Below are positions 25,890 through 38,705 of a DNA stretch of 64,000 nucleotides, in pieces. The stretch spans positions 1,488,001-1,552,000 of the forward strand of contig VTFK01000002.1 of the NCBI GenBank assembly GCA_009617715.1. The letters are read 5' to 3'. Within the stretch, counting starts at the first letter, position 1. Every line of letters begins with the position of its first letter. The position numbers and the translations under genes are program-made. The notes below the pieces were generated by a model that made no database searches, was not told the DNA's origin, and worked only from the letters and a program-made list of their open reading frames with translations. The stretch is from Plectrocnemia conspersa (lineage: Eukaryota > Arthropoda > Insecta > Trichoptera > Polycentropodidae).

Positions 25890-26175
25890 AAGTTAATACA
25901 AATGTTTACGATCGGGCATAATAAAAATATATCGTTTTCTACTGTAAGCTCGTTACTCAGCCGTCATCTCTTAATGGTTTCCGTCGCACGCGTTTTGTCT
26001 CTTTGAACATTTCAATACAGCCTTTATAGTCGTTATAACCGAGCATGGCGCGTAAACATCGCGAATCCTACGCAACTGCATACACCACACCACAAGAACA
26101 CCATCGAAGTACAAATGGTAAATCGTCTATGTATTCCAAAGACGTAAGAATAGTGTAAACGCTTCGTACACAATA
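25890..26175. promoter_or_regulatory. GC-elevated island
   Basis: CpG-containing noncoding sequence (CGTCGCACGCGTTTTG near 25985, GCATGGCGCGTAAACATCGCG near 26043) in AT-rich flanks. GTAAACA is a forkhead-type core. No open frame of interest. Confidence 0.2.
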
Positions 26176-27059
26176 CAATATCTCACTTTACCTGATATTG
26201 AAAATGAAGGCAAATCATAAAAGTCTTTATTTAATATGTGTATAAAGATCAAATTCGATTAAATTTGCCGTTGGCTTTTCCTTGAAATACGATAGTTTTG
26301 ATCGCTGATAAATTGGATTGAATCTTTCTTTTATATTAGCACTTGAGAATAATTTATTTGAAATGAAGGAATAGGTATGGCTTTATTAGCGGGCACGTAT
26401 CGTATTACAGCTATGTGTATGTATGTAATTTTAACGATAATTTATAAGCTTTTAAACGTTTAATTAAATTCAAACTGAAAAGTGGAAGTGGAAGTATTAA
26501 ATTAAATAGTCTGATAGGTGCAATTTTGATTTTAAAGAAAATTATATATTTATACTTTATTACTAATGAATATTAACATCGGTACTGACTTAAAATCTGT
26601 AATATATTATCAAGGTGTTTTTTAAGAAAATAAATGTTTCATCGAATTATTTGAGAACATTCGATGACATCAATTTATGAAGGAATACTCCATCACGTAT
26701 GATATTGGTAAATCCATATTTTATAAAAGCGGAATTATATCTTAAAATTAATAAAAAAAAATTTAGCTAATAAGTATAAAATCATTATAATTACATAATG
26801 GCAAATAAACCTCCTTTGGGCAATTTTCTTTGGTTTCGTTCCAACAAAACTATCACTTTCTAATGATGTACATAGAAGAAGACTGGTAGTTCATTTTCAA
26901 TTTTGAAAAAGTCACTATAAAAAATTGTTTAAAGTAACGAATCCAAAGACAGTTTGCTGTTAACTATACTAACTAACAATAGTGCATCGGCATTATTTTT
27001 GTGAAGTGCATTGTTCACTTGTTCTTGTTTAAGCGGCAATGCTCATTTTAAGGTTCTTA
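26176..27059. other. AT-rich stretch, no gene seen
   Basis: A short GTGGAAGTGGAAGTA direct repeat lies near 26480. Nothing else. Confidence 0.35.
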
Positions 27060-27960
27060 ATCTGTGTCACATCCGGCTATAAAAATAAATATTTCGGTCG
27101 ATTAAAATTTTTTTTTAAAAAGAATATATATAGGTAATATGACAGTAACTGGTAGTCAACTCCTACGGTATGATTGTGTTAGTTCAGTGTCCGTGTTTTT
27201 TGGATAAAAGTGGAATCTGTGACGTTCACTGCTTTATCCCGTAGGCTTCATAAGATTCTCATGTCGTCTGGACGAAGTACCGTTACAAGAAATAACATGC
27301 TTTATCTCTTTCTTCGTTGCGTGCGACACCCCTCCTACTTTTATTTCTAGGGGATCGACGTCAGTTCTGGATTGTTAAATGAATAAATTTGATTAACCTA
27401 CAATACCACTAACTTCATTCTATAATTTTGCTACTTATGTATCTGATTTTTTTAATTTTGCACAGAATTTCAAAGTTTTTTTAAATAAATTAAATTATTA
27501 TAGTCATTATTAAATGTCTTCCTACTATTGTTGTTTCCAAAAGCAATAAAATATTTGTATTTAATATAAGAAAAGAGCATTATTATATAATAAAAATAAA
27601 ATGGTGAATATTTCTTTAGAAGCGCAGGGTAACACCCCCTCGGTGTATGGCTGAGAGGCAAATAATAGTGGATTCTAATTAGAATGTAACGGTAAACCGT
27701 CGAGCTCGATAGGGAATCTTATGATGCAGCCCGTAGCATATTAGTGCTGTCTCAACTACATGAATTTCAGGTGTAATGAGTCAATGCGATGAATTGCGGC
27801 TCAAAAAATGTTCAGCGTAAATTCTTTTGTATTTATACTTTAAGAAATACAGGCTATATCTATTATTGTTTCCCAGTGATTTTATTTTAGGAGCGCTAGG
27901 ATACTTCATTGGCAACTCCCAAAAATTTATCAGAGGCATGATTGACAACATACAGAATTA
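27060..27960. promoter_or_regulatory. two GC-elevated islands
   Basis: Islands at about 27160-27380 and 27620-27960, separated by AT-rich DNA. The second contains CACCCCCTCGGTGTATGG. This briefly recalled rRNA-like sequence but no rDNA block can be followed. No coding frame with a domain. Confidence 0.2.
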
Positions 27961-28604
27961 AGGATAGTTCGTGCTTATATTATAGAATCTAATATTTAAG
28001 TTAAGTAAAAAAAAAGGCAAACAATAATTAATTTTAAAAAGAATATGTTTCACTGATACAGTTGCAATTTGATTGATATAATACAATGTAAAAACCTTTA
28101 GTTGCAATTGAAAGGTAGATAACCTTTATTTATATTTTATTTTAATATATTTATAAAAATCTCTATAATGCCACCTTATTTTTAATAAATTTACATAACA
28201 TTTAAATTTTAATATTATGAATTTCACTAATTAATTAAATACTGTAATCGTATTTCAACGCAACATAAATTTATCCTAATGATGTGCAATCAATTAGCAA
28301 TGTTTTACTATCATGAATTATAAATTAAAATTAGTCTTATGCAAATAACGAGTCTTGTAAGATTTTTTATCTACACAAGGAAAATTTACATAATTTCTTA
28401 TCTCAGTCGATAAAATCGATATGCAATACATCAAAATTATTTGTAAAGTTCACGTCTAAGTTCACGTTAGTATTTTTATGAGATTGGCATAAATCTCACA
28501 GATTCGATTGATATGAGTTTGATAATATAGACCAATATATTTATGTATATATATATTTATTATAGATAAAAATTAATATATTTCAACCTATTGATTCGAT
28601 GGTA

Positions 28605-29000
28605 AAATTTTATTATTCACTCGGATAAACATAGCATTTACCACTCGCGAACGTGTTCGATGAATTTCTAGTCAGATTGTGCAGATTTATTGCATCCACG
28701 GGCTGTGAATCGAATGGAATTAATTTCTTACAATATGAATAGAGCTTATTAATCAGATACGAGCCGTGAGCAAACACATTTTGGCCCTAATGATTATTAG
28801 GTTTCGATGGGCCAGGTACGGTTTATCTGACACCGTGGGCCTTACATAAGTTGCAGCGTAATCATGGGCAACATTATCACTCGGTGTGTGTCTATCACAA
28901 TAATCTGAGAGTTTATACAGCGTTCAAAAGTCGTGCCCCCATCTGTTAGCCTGACATCTTCATAATTCGTTTGGAGGCGGATGGACACTAGTAATACTGT
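28605..29000. promoter_or_regulatory. strong candidate conserved noncoding island
   Basis: About 400 bp of balanced composition between AT-rich flanks. It contains CCCTAATGATTATTAGG near 28787 (an ATTA/TAAT cluster within an imperfect palindrome), TTATTAATCAGATA near 28747, and many non-repetitive mixed words. No frame exceeds the size of chance ones. Of all islands here it looks most like a developmental enhancer; conservation was not tested. Confidence 0.3.
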
Positions 29001-30639
29001 TATAGCTTTATATATGTACGTGTTTTTTGTATCACTCCATTGCCTATTAAATTGATAGTTCTACTTGTAAATTGAAAACGTCATATGTTACAAATGCAAA
29101 TTTTACTGGTGAGCTAAAAATATTTTATTTATCCACATACTAGAATAAATATGAACTATAAAACGTACGATTAAAAAATAAAAACCAACTGAGATCATCG
29201 TTTATACATAAATATTAATATAACAAAGCATTAATTACTACAAAGATAACTGAAAAATAAATATTAAAAATGCATTGATTTACTTACTTCTACGTTGTCC
29301 TTATTTCGGGATATTTTGACAAGATATATATTATAACATATTACAAAAATTGATTTTATTAACAGTTTTAACGAATGGTTTATATATTGAAAAGCTTGTA
29401 AATCGACGCAAATATATATATATTTTTTAATATAAGTGTAATAAATATCTGACTTAACCAGTTTCCCTGCTTGATATTTATAGAAACATTAAAATTAAAC
29501 TAACGATTTCTGTATACTTTATGCAATTAATGGCAGATTTATATCCTGTTTTTATTGCCCATTTGATTGTCCAATCTGTGTTTCTATATATTTTCAAAAG
29601 AACACTCACAATAAATATAATATAATAGTTAAAAAATTAAATATTGTACATAAAAACTATTTGTCATAACAAAATATTATTAATCAAGTTGTAAAAAATT
29701 TATAGTTGATTTATCAATGCGTGTACAATTAATTATGTAGTATTTAGTATTAAAAGATTTACTACTAAATTACTTGTTACGACTAAGTAAATGTTAAGGC
29801 CAAGAAATGAGATTAACGGTCAACCAAGGAACGTAAAATCTTTTCTCATCCGCAATAAATGATTAAACGACGTTCTTTTTTTTTTTCGCTACGTATTGCT
29901 ATTTTACTTTCAGCATTCTGATACTTATGATTTGATATTATGCCAATCTTTCATCAATGAACCCAAACTTTAAGCACGACGGCTGAACATTTTGAGTTAA
30001 ATCTAGAGTTAAAAGTTTCTCATATAAGTTATGAAAAATAGTAGCAGAATTACGATAACCTAATCAGAAATTCGAGAGTATGTTTTCCTAACGGTAGTCT
30101 GGAAAATAGCAATAGGAATAAAGTTAATTAAAACTACAAAATTGAACTAAAGAACACCTAAGTTCTTAACTGTTTACTATAGCTTCTAGCTAATCAAAGC
30201 TCTGGTATAGAAGTGTGTCATATTTAGAACGTATGATAATGTAATTATTTTCTACATATTATTATGACCTATGCAATTACAAGTCAATGATTATGAATAG
30301 TTTATTTTATTAACACGTCTTATTTAATTAGCTGAGTTCGTTTTGTAAAACTTCAAATACCCGTTATTGTGTTTTGGTAAAGCGACATACTTAATAAATC
30401 TCTGACAATGATGAATTAGCACATCTCTAAGCTTTCATTATCACATATTTACGTGAAACTTGTGCTAAAATACCTTTTTCGTACTGTTGATTGATTTAAT
30501 ATGTTTTCAATATATTATAATATTAGATTAGAAAAATATATGTCTATAAAATTTCTTCTTATTAGGAAAAGATAGTAATTGCTATACATAATTTATTTTT
30601 GTTAGATAATTGTTATAATAAAATAATTAACCATATACT
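29001..30639. other. AT-rich stretch, no gene seen
   Basis: No recognisable repeat or frame. A T run lies near 29877-29887. Confidence 0.4.
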
Positions 30640-30975
30640 TTGTCACAGATTTCACGACACAATAGATCTGATGTACAACAGTGTTACTATCGCACACCGA
30701 ACCCACCTAGATGGATCGAGATAGTACGGCCTGGCTGGGTAGAGCAATTTAAAAACAAATAAAGGTGTCAGTTCAGCATCACAATACAGCCCGCGGGGGG
30801 CTGAGACATGAGAGTTATCTTATCACATAAACATAACTATGAAAGACTCTTTTTTTTATATTGTAGTTAGTTAAGTTAATCATTGCGATACGCCAACCGT
30901 TCGCTGTTGGGGAAATACGGTCAACGGTATCGATTGACATGTCAAACCATGTAATTATCGACACGCGAGTGCCAT
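30640..30975. promoter_or_regulatory. GC-elevated island
   Basis: GC-rich words (CCGAACCCACC near 30698, ACGGCCTGGCTGGGTAGAGC near 30727, CCCGCGGGGGGCTGAG near 30790) in a noncoding context. The GGCTGGGTAGAGC word faintly resembles a tRNA-like A box, but no B box follows at the right spacing. Confidence 0.2.
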
Positions 30976-31950
30976 TGTTCAATTTTAAATTAGATACAAT
31001 TATACAAAAGTAAACACTATATGTGTCAATAAATCTTAAACATGAACAAGTCGAAATAAATCATTTGTAATGTAGAGAAAGTTTTGCACATCTAAGCTTA
31101 CATATAAAATTTAATTTATTATCAATTTAATTCTAAAGCTTTTTTGTTTAATTTTAAAAGGCAGCTACATCCACTTTATAATATATACATATTTACACAG
31201 CTATATTATGTATATAGCTTATCAATTATATATGTGTAATAGTTTTGTTGGAAAAATATGTGTAAAGATTTATTGTTTATGTGTTTTTATTATATTTTTA
31301 TGTATGTATGTACTGTAATTAAAATTAGTTTAGAAATATTACTTTTAAATCAATAATTTATTAAGTTGTATATTGTAGTATTTTTTAGGAACGGATGTAA
31401 AAATATGGTCTCAAGATTAATTATTCTAATGTCTTAATTTTTTAACTGAAATTTGATACGTTATCGTAGTGTCGGAATGAAGATATCGTTACGCTTTTTA
31501 GAAGTAAATAAATAATGTAGCTTTTATATAAAATGAAATGTGAAAGTGTATTACATATTAATCTGATTGTGGGATAGTATATGGTATTTTTAATGTAGTA
31601 AATCTTACATATCTAAATTTTGATGTAAAAAAATGATTAAATAAATAAAAAATATATATAAATTGAAATAAAAGAATTATACTAAACGTTTATTAACTGC
31701 AGTTTAAATATATACAATTAAAAGATTAAAAAATAATATGTTAATAATTATTTAAATAAAATGTACTTATAAACTTTTTATGGACGAATAATATGCAAAT
31801 CAATCATAGAAACAAAAAATACTGTCAGAACAGAAATTTGTAGATAATAGATCTAACATTACTTTTAAATTTTTGATAAAATATTATATGTGAATAAAAT
31901 AAATAATTTTAAAACATAAATAATATTTAAAATGTAAGGGTTAAAAAAAC
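30976..31950. other. AT-rich stretch, no gene seen
   Basis: A/T-rich with TATGTATGTATGTA simple repeat near 31300. No supportable gene. Confidence 0.4.
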
Positions 31951-31954
31951 GATT

Positions 31955-32725
31955 CTACTCCGATCATTCTGTTGACATTGACATTTCAGCTACAGAAGAG
32001 TTTACCAGGTGTCAGCCGCAACAAAGTATGCCTGAAGTCTATAATTGGTTGTGGCAAATCATGGCCCAGCTAAGTGCAATGTTCCATTTATAATGTGCCA
32101 AAATTATAACTGCCGCTAAAGTTGTGGGGATTATTCTTTAAACTTGCGCACTAAAGCATCGTAAACACTGTCATTATAAGGATGAACGTGACAAAATACT
32201 GTAACTGAATGGACCACCACAATAACCCTCGTTATGTCCAGAGAGAAAAAAGGGAACAACAACAGTCGTAATTACCCTCAGATGCAGAGAAAATAAAATT
32301 ATTTGTTGCGTAGCAGTTTCGGAAACAATATACCATCGGACAACAAAAAAGGCACCATTAAAATTAGCCCGTTGCACAATTTGACCTTTAAATATGTCCA
32401 TCAACCAAATTTCACTCTCTAGAGGCATGGTTTTGTTGGTCAAATAAACAAGTGCAACAATTGGTTGAATGTTATGATTCTATGGTATTCAAGAAACGAA
32501 TAGCCAGAAAGGAATAGACATCGAGGAGCACCGTCAGCAGGGCCGCCGATAGCAAACTCGGGTCTTGGGAACAATAATGATTCCGGATCTCATGCCATAA
32601 ATAGCATTTTAAATATTTTTTATCATCGTAATACAATTTCTTGAATAAATAGTTAACCCTTTCTATGCTAAAAATAAATATAAAAATTATCCACTGTTGC
32701 GACATATTTTCTGAAATCATATTTT
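31955..32725. other. coding-like relic, family unknown
   Basis: Composition changes to mixed codons across about 770 bp. On plus, about 49 codons are open to the stop near 32092 (SATEEFTRCQPQQSMPEVYN then WLWQIMAQLSAMF). On minus, an 82-codon frame (32472-32720) ends in a hydrophobic segment, SLLSAALLTVLLDVYSFL, and an 89-codon frame (32174-32443) carries FSLHLRVITTVVVPFF. The minus frames could be pieces of a decayed multi-pass receptor, but the match is too weak to name one. Strand is undecided. Confidence 0.25.
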
Positions 32726-33289
32726 ATGCGAAATATTTTAATTAGGCATTAAAAGTTATTAAAAATAAATACTCATAATCTTTGCTGCTCAGTGTTGCTA
32801 TAAAATGAATTTTTAGTCAAGGTCAAAAGCAATAAAACGCGTTGAAATTTATCAAGCGTTTATATTAGGACAATAACAATATTATGAGTGTGAATCAAAT
32901 AAAGCACATCTTAACCGAATTTAGAACATAAAATATCATTTTCATAGACATTTATCAATCAATTAACTTTACTTACAATGTGTGCAGAGAATTTCATATA
33001 TACAATTTTTAATACTAGATTCGTATTATAACATCGGAAACTCAACGTCCGTTGTTTGCTGAAAAAGAGAGCAGTACTCAGATTTCGATAAAATTGGAAT
33101 TAAGAAACTTAATCGCAGACTCAACAAATGCTTTGATTAATACAGGGGTACTTAGGTGTTATTTTAAGTCATGTATATCGATTCATTTAAAAACATTACT
33201 GTACAGTTACACTAATTACTCATAAAACATTCACAAACCTCAGAAAAATGTCACATGGTCATTAAATAATTTAACGTCTATTTTTACGG

Positions 33290-33690
33290 GTTATTGTCCA
33301 ATATATTGAAACGTCACGAGGATAGGCGGAGGTGTCGTTTTATCCGTCGAATATTTTATTTATCTAAGCCATTAATTGAACACAAATCGCTTGTTTAATG
33401 GTTAAACAACAAAACTGGCCGGTGTATCGGGTTACGCGCGTGGAATGTCGAAAATCTTGTAAGGTCTTTTTTAAAACACACCTCGCAGAGGTCCGCGATG
33501 CACCAAATGTGACCTCCCAACACACGCATACAGACAAACATTATTATCGATGGTGTCAACGGCGACGTGAAAAAAATGACCGTGACCAAGCAACGGGCGC
33601 GAAGCCTTCAGACCGTTCTTTTGAGTCATCGCTAAGAACGATGACATATTTGCGCTTTCCATGTGAAACGTAACTTTTTTGGAAGATACC
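33290..33690. promoter_or_regulatory. GC-elevated island with forkhead-like palindrome
   Basis: TTGTTTAA and TTAAACAA face each other around TGG at 33391-33409, a near-perfect palindrome containing two TGTTTA forkhead-type cores; GCCATTAATTG lies 20 bp upstream. Open frames on both strands (91 codons plus, 73 and 64 codons minus) overlap one another, which points to GC-rich sequence rather than a gene. Regulatory role inferred. Confidence 0.3.
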
Positions 33691-33922
33691 ATATTATAAA
33701 CATATGTATTTATATATATTTATTGCCTCTTACAAGCAATATCATTTCTTAAAGTGTGATTGACTTAACTACTGTTTAAGTTTAAAATATTTAATTATTA
33801 CTAAACCAATTTATATTACTCCAAAGTATATTAGTTATAAAAAGCAATGCTTTTGGTTTAGTTATAATTAGCTATTTATTTACACCTTATTAATATTTTA
33901 AATAATCGCGTCTTAGTAAATT

Positions 33923-34246
33923 TTAAAACCTAGTTAAGCTACTAGCACAATATACCAGTGGTACAAGTCTATGACTAATTCTTGGCAATGATTCAAAATC
34001 CATATGGAACATATCTGGGAGATCAAATTTAGTGATTATATAAAAATAATTTCGATCGTCATCCCAGATTAGGTTTTCATATTTTTTATAATCCCACAGA
34101 AAAATATCGTGATGAATAATTAAAATGAGATCGGAATAGATCGTGCATAGTGACATATATTGCAAGCTGTAATGGTTTATAATTAATAAAAAATAGATGT
34201 CACTGATTAGACTGATGTTAATTGAGTTTACCCGGTTGTAACTCAT
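33923..34246 (-). other. 107-codon open frame, unidentified
   Basis: The minus frame starts with ATG and contains protein-like segments (WDYKKYENLIWDDDRNYFYI, FDLPDMFHMDFESLPRISHR). No domain is recognisable. Its first part lies in the first unit of the tandem duplication at 34199-34616. It could be an exon or gene relic; nothing upstream supports transcription. Confidence 0.2.
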
Positions 34247-34616
34247 TTAGTTAACGCATATCATATTGCAACGGAAAATTTACCTTAAAAAAATATCTTT
34301 GTATAAAATAAAAATATTTTGGTCAGTCTTGAGTTATTTGAAATGAACATAAACATATGCTTTGATAAAGATAATAAAATAATAATTAAAAATTAATAAA
34401 AAAATACGTCACTTACTTATTAGTTGTTGATTGTGTTTACTTGGTTGTTACTTACTAAGCTAATGGCTATCATGTTGCTACGAAATATTTAAAATTAATA
34501 AACATATTTTTAAATAAAATCAAAAATATTTTTTCTGGTTTTATATTATTTGAAATGTACAGTAAAAACATTATTTAATAAATATAATGAGAAATAATGT
34601 ATAATAATTGTAATTA
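34199..34616. repeat. diverged two-unit tandem duplication, about 209 bp each
   Basis: Unit 1 (34199-34407) and unit 2 (34408-34616) align along their length: both have TCACTxA-TxA-, a GAGTTTAC/GTGTTTAC block with GGTTGTxACT, TATCATxTTGC, a run of T/A, and TTATTTGAAATG. They differ at many positions, so the duplication is old. No coding role. Confidence 0.6.
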
Positions 34617-34635
34617 CTGTTTTTATTTTTTATTA

Positions 34636-34770
34636 AATATTCCGTTGTAACCTGACAGGCGTAAGACAAATCTGTACCAACTGAGTAAGTCAATCAGACA
34701 TAATATATACCTACAAGTAAGTATTAACTACCAGACTGAAAGTTTGGGAATAGGTGACACCTCTATTATT
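34636..34770 (+). repeat. dispersed repeat B, copy 2
   Basis: TTCCGTTGTAACCTGACAGG at about 34651 matches TTCCGCTGTAACTTGTCAGG at about 40193, and the following AACTGAGTAA and CAAGTAAGTA blocks also correspond. The copy starts right after the tandem duplication. Element type not established. Confidence 0.45.
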
Positions 34771-35204
34771 AATTACAAATTATTATGTGCTAAACAATAT
34801 AATTAATAGATGACACTGCCTTTTACGTGATTTCTTAAACTCAGACGATTCTATTAAAAAATAATACAAAACTTTTTCTCAAGATTATAATTTACAAGCT
34901 CATGATTATCTATTTTCTATAAGACTAAACGTTCGAAAAGAAAGCATAGCAAAGAAAAAGTTTATCTTACAAAATCAAATCAAGATTCGAAACACGATCA
35001 TTTTTAGATTAGATACATTATCTTATATTTTTATGTAACAATGGTAAATGAAAAACGCAGTTTTACCCATTATGTATGTATTATATGTTCTTGACTTACT
35101 CCAGATATGTTTTGTATCTAACGACACAAATATGATATTTTATTACTAATTCTTGTAAACTACATTTCTAACACTTACACTGAACAACACAAACAACCAA
35201 AAGA
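34771..35204. other. AT-rich stretch, no gene seen
   Basis: No recognisable feature. Confidence 0.4.
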
Positions 35205-35640
35205 GGGCTTTTATTTAATTCATGTTCCAGTAAAGTTCAACCTTTTCGCCCACGCTCGACGCTTTAGGAACGTTTACAACGGACATGTCTCTCTAAGCCA
35301 CGCTCCCCTTTGTCCCCTAAATTTATTGAACATATAAAAATGTTTGTTTTTTTGTGGCTAAACGCCTTCGGTTAAACTTCGGTTATATCCAGAACGTTCA
35401 ATAATGACGCAACAAACAATACGCATAAATAAAGCCCGGGTTAAAAATGTTCAGGTGACAGCGCTAACGCCTCGGTTTATATTTGTATATAATATAATAC
35501 CTCCGCAAGGATAATTAATAGCTCACAAGCGAATTTCGTATCCTTGCTCATAATTTTAAGCCTTAGCACTGTCTAGTTTAAAACGCATTAAAAATCAGCG
35601 AGCGTTTAATCAATCGATACCATTTAATGTATTGTGGAAT
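35205..35640. promoter_or_regulatory. GC-elevated island
   Basis: Mixed-composition DNA with many CpGs (CGCCCACGCTCGACGC near 35248; CCGCAAGGATAATTAATAGC near 35503) plus homeodomain-type TAATTAAT and TTTAATCAATCGATAC cores. A CTTCGGTTA direct repeat occurs near 35367. No coding frame. Confidence 0.25.
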
Positions 35641-36829
35641 ACTACCTTTATAAATTATTTAATAAGCACATACCTGATATTTTTATCGCTTAAAATAAAA
35701 TAATTAAGTGTGCTTTTTTATATCCAATATCAATTCAATTATATGGGTAATGCTTATTGTAAATTTAGCGATAAGTCCTAATCTCACACATTTGCGAAAA
35801 TTGTATCAAATTGTGCGAAACAAATCGGTCACGAAATGTGTAAAGATTGTCCGATAAAACTTATATAAAATTTAATGGAATTTTTTATGGATATTACTAA
35901 AATCGATCATATAAAAAGTATTGCAATTTTATATTGATTTGCTAGGATTTTTATAGAGCCGATAATTGTACATATATGCAAATTTAATCTTAATAAATGT
36001 AAAAATGATAGACACACGATAAAAATAATATAATACATTATTTGCTTATAGTAAATAAAATAGACTAGATATAAAGTACAATAAGTTGTTTGTATTTTTA
36101 TTAATATTTTTAAACATAATAGTGTCACTCAAAACTACTGACAAACCTATAGAAAACCGTTTAAACAATATTTCCAGAAAAAAGTTTTTTAAAACAATAT
36201 TTCCATAAAAAATAATAATTTAATAATTATATATGAAAAATGTTTATTTTACATTTTTCAATATCACAAAGCAGAGCGTTGCAAAATATATAGTTATATT
36301 ATGAGAAGACTAAGATTAAAACGAAAGTGAGGGATATGGAGTACGTTAGAAAACATAACGATCCCAGAAAAATCTACAACGCGTTTATAGATCAAACTAA
36401 ATCTTATTAACCCTATTAAATGTTTATTGATTTGAAGCTGAAAGTATGTTAATAAAAAAAAAGGTGAAAAAATATTTTTAAGTTCTTATTTACAGTAATA
36501 GCAAGGTGTAATAAACTAATTATTGATCTGTTTTGCTTTAACCTTATTTTATATATTTTTGTAATAAATGCAGTAAATTTTCAATCAGATGCAAAATCTT
36601 TTTTTACGCTAGTATAGTCTTGCTTAAATTATATTTTAAACTACATTAATGAGATATATATTTAATCGACATTTTATTTAGCGATAATTTGGTATATTAA
36701 GAAATTTTAACAAAAACTGTAGACATTTATTTTCATATGCCATATAATTGTGGCATAACAAATATTTATTTAACCTGTGACATTATGACATAAATCACAC
36801 GCTTTTTTAGTTCCATTTTCTAGGAATTT
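35641..36829. other. AT-rich stretch with a short direct repeat
   Basis: AAACAATATTTCCA occurs twice about 32 bp apart near 36161 and 36193. The 73-codon minus frame at 35907-36128 lacks a domain. Otherwise featureless. Confidence 0.4.
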
Positions 36830-37640
36830 ATTTACGATTAAGGATCGCTAATGTGTGTGTTTTTGACATATTATCAAATATTTTAGGGTAACAGCACAGT
36901 TTGAGATGTGGTTAGGTGAGAAAGCTCGCCCCGTTGGAGCTTAATAATGTCTTTATTTACTGATGAAGCGATAGCCGAACAACGGGGGGTGTAAAAACCA
37001 CACGAGGGAGGAATTGGTACTAAACACATTACAAACTTACATAATATCAATAATATATTAAGAAATCTATTTTTTTATGAGCTTTTTTATGAATGAATAA
37101 TTATATTAGAGTCCTTTAATTATCATAATATAATGGCATAATGATTTAATTTAATTATTATGTATAATTGAATAAATTAAAATAACTTTTTCATATTTTA
37201 TTGATATAAGTAAGTTATAAATATAGCTTTGAAAATTTAATATTATACAATCCAGCCCTGTAAGGATCACACCTCGGCGTGGTTAGAGGACGATCACAAT
37301 GAATAATAATTCGTTTTATTCGAGAATAAAGACTTTATGAGAATCGGTGAGAAGAAGAATAAAGGAGGAGAATAAAAAATAAATATTTATAAAAGTGTGT
37401 GTAAGATACTCTCATATATGGATATAGACACATAAGAGCATAAAGAAGAAGAAGACATCGTGCGTGGCAACTTAACAAAGAGGTTTCGTTTAAATTTGTG
37501 GAATGCCCGCTTATGTGAATACTGTAAACATATTAGCTTTGAATAAGAGATATAAATTAAATTGAAATGTCACAATGGCGAGAGATACGTAGTCGGATAG
37601 CAGAGGAGTTCAAGTGAGCGCTTTTGTGTGTGTATATTTG
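36830..37640. promoter_or_regulatory. GC-elevated patches, possibly an LTR remnant
   Basis: One island at 36890-37020 contains CGGGGGGTG; another at 37250-37620 contains TGTAAGGATCACACC, GTGGTTAGAGGACGATCAC and an A/G-rich run (GAGAAGAAGAATAAAGGAGG). The TGTAAGGATCACACC start and purine run suggest a decayed LTR, but no matching second LTR, primer-binding site or target duplication could be shown. Left as candidate regulatory or repeat DNA. Confidence 0.2.
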
Positions 37641-38705
37641 TTTTAATATGTATATTATACGATAATACAATACTGACTATGTACATGTCACATAAAATGT
37701 ATACACATTGTGTGTTACATTGTTGAATATGATTATCTTAATCTAAGTTCATATTTTCACTTTTAACATCACATTGTCAATGTTTTATTTCATGTGTTTT
37801 AGAAATCGTTTACAAATTATGGTAAGATTTTATGCTCAATCATATTGCTTTTTAAAAAATCATGTTCTTTGCAAAGATTTTCCAAGCAAATCTGACGTAT
37901 CATTTAATAAATAATTTTGCACTTTTTCTGATATAAAAATTTAGTACACACGTTAAAGTGCTATTATCAACTGTAATAAAAGTAACTATATATATTATAA
38001 AAAATCAGCGCATGATTATTTTTATAAATCAGGTTAATATATACACTTTTATCGTCTATAAAACTAAACATATTATAATTTTTTTTATTAAAACAAGCAA
38101 TAGTTTCGTAGTGTTTCATAAAAAAAAACACAAGCACCATAATAATAATTTTAAACTAATTCAATAATAAAAGATTAATGGGAAATTAGCGTGTAAAACT
38201 AATTATCATATATTTGTGCCAAAATAATTTCGTATATTGTTTAATTAATTTAAATGTAAATAATCTAATTAATTTACTTACCTCAAATAAATGATATATT
38301 TTGCAAACTACAACTCTTACGTTAACATTTAAATAAACACACAATAATATTCTGTAAAAAATATATTTTTTATATATATCAATGTGTATTTAAAAAAAGT
38401 ATTAGCTAATAACCCTTTATATTTTTTATTTAGACTTATTTTTAATGTCAAACTATTTCATTTTCCAGATCCATAACTTCATCACATAATATTTATCCAT
38501 ATTTGTTAATAAACATATTAATTTACTATATTATACGAAATTACCATATAATTTATTATATAAAATAAAATTTTCCTTGAAAGTTTTTCTTCAGATAAAA
38601 TAAAATTAATATATAATATAAATTAATATATCATGTGTATATAAGCTTTATTGTGTATACACATTTTATAGTATACTCTCTATAATGGTAACACATATAG
38701 CATAT
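37641..38705. other. AT-rich stretch, no gene seen
   Basis: A/T-dominated. The 69-codon plus frame at 37958-38167 has AT-driven composition. Confidence 0.4.

Noticed and set aside
27620..27660. Resemblance of CACCCCCTCGGTGTATGG to rRNA sequence
   Set aside because: No contiguous rRNA block on either side; similarity limited to one word.
30720..30750. tRNA-like A box GGCTGGGTAGAGC
   Set aside because: No B box or foldable acceptor stem at the required spacing.
33395..33692. Frames of 91 codons (plus) and 64 and 73 codons (minus)
   Set aside because: Mutually overlapping on both strands in a GC-elevated island, with no recognisable domain; more likely noncoding.
37258..37620. Solo LTR of a retrotransposon
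   Set aside because: TG start and purine run are suggestive, but no CA end with target duplication or second LTR was found.
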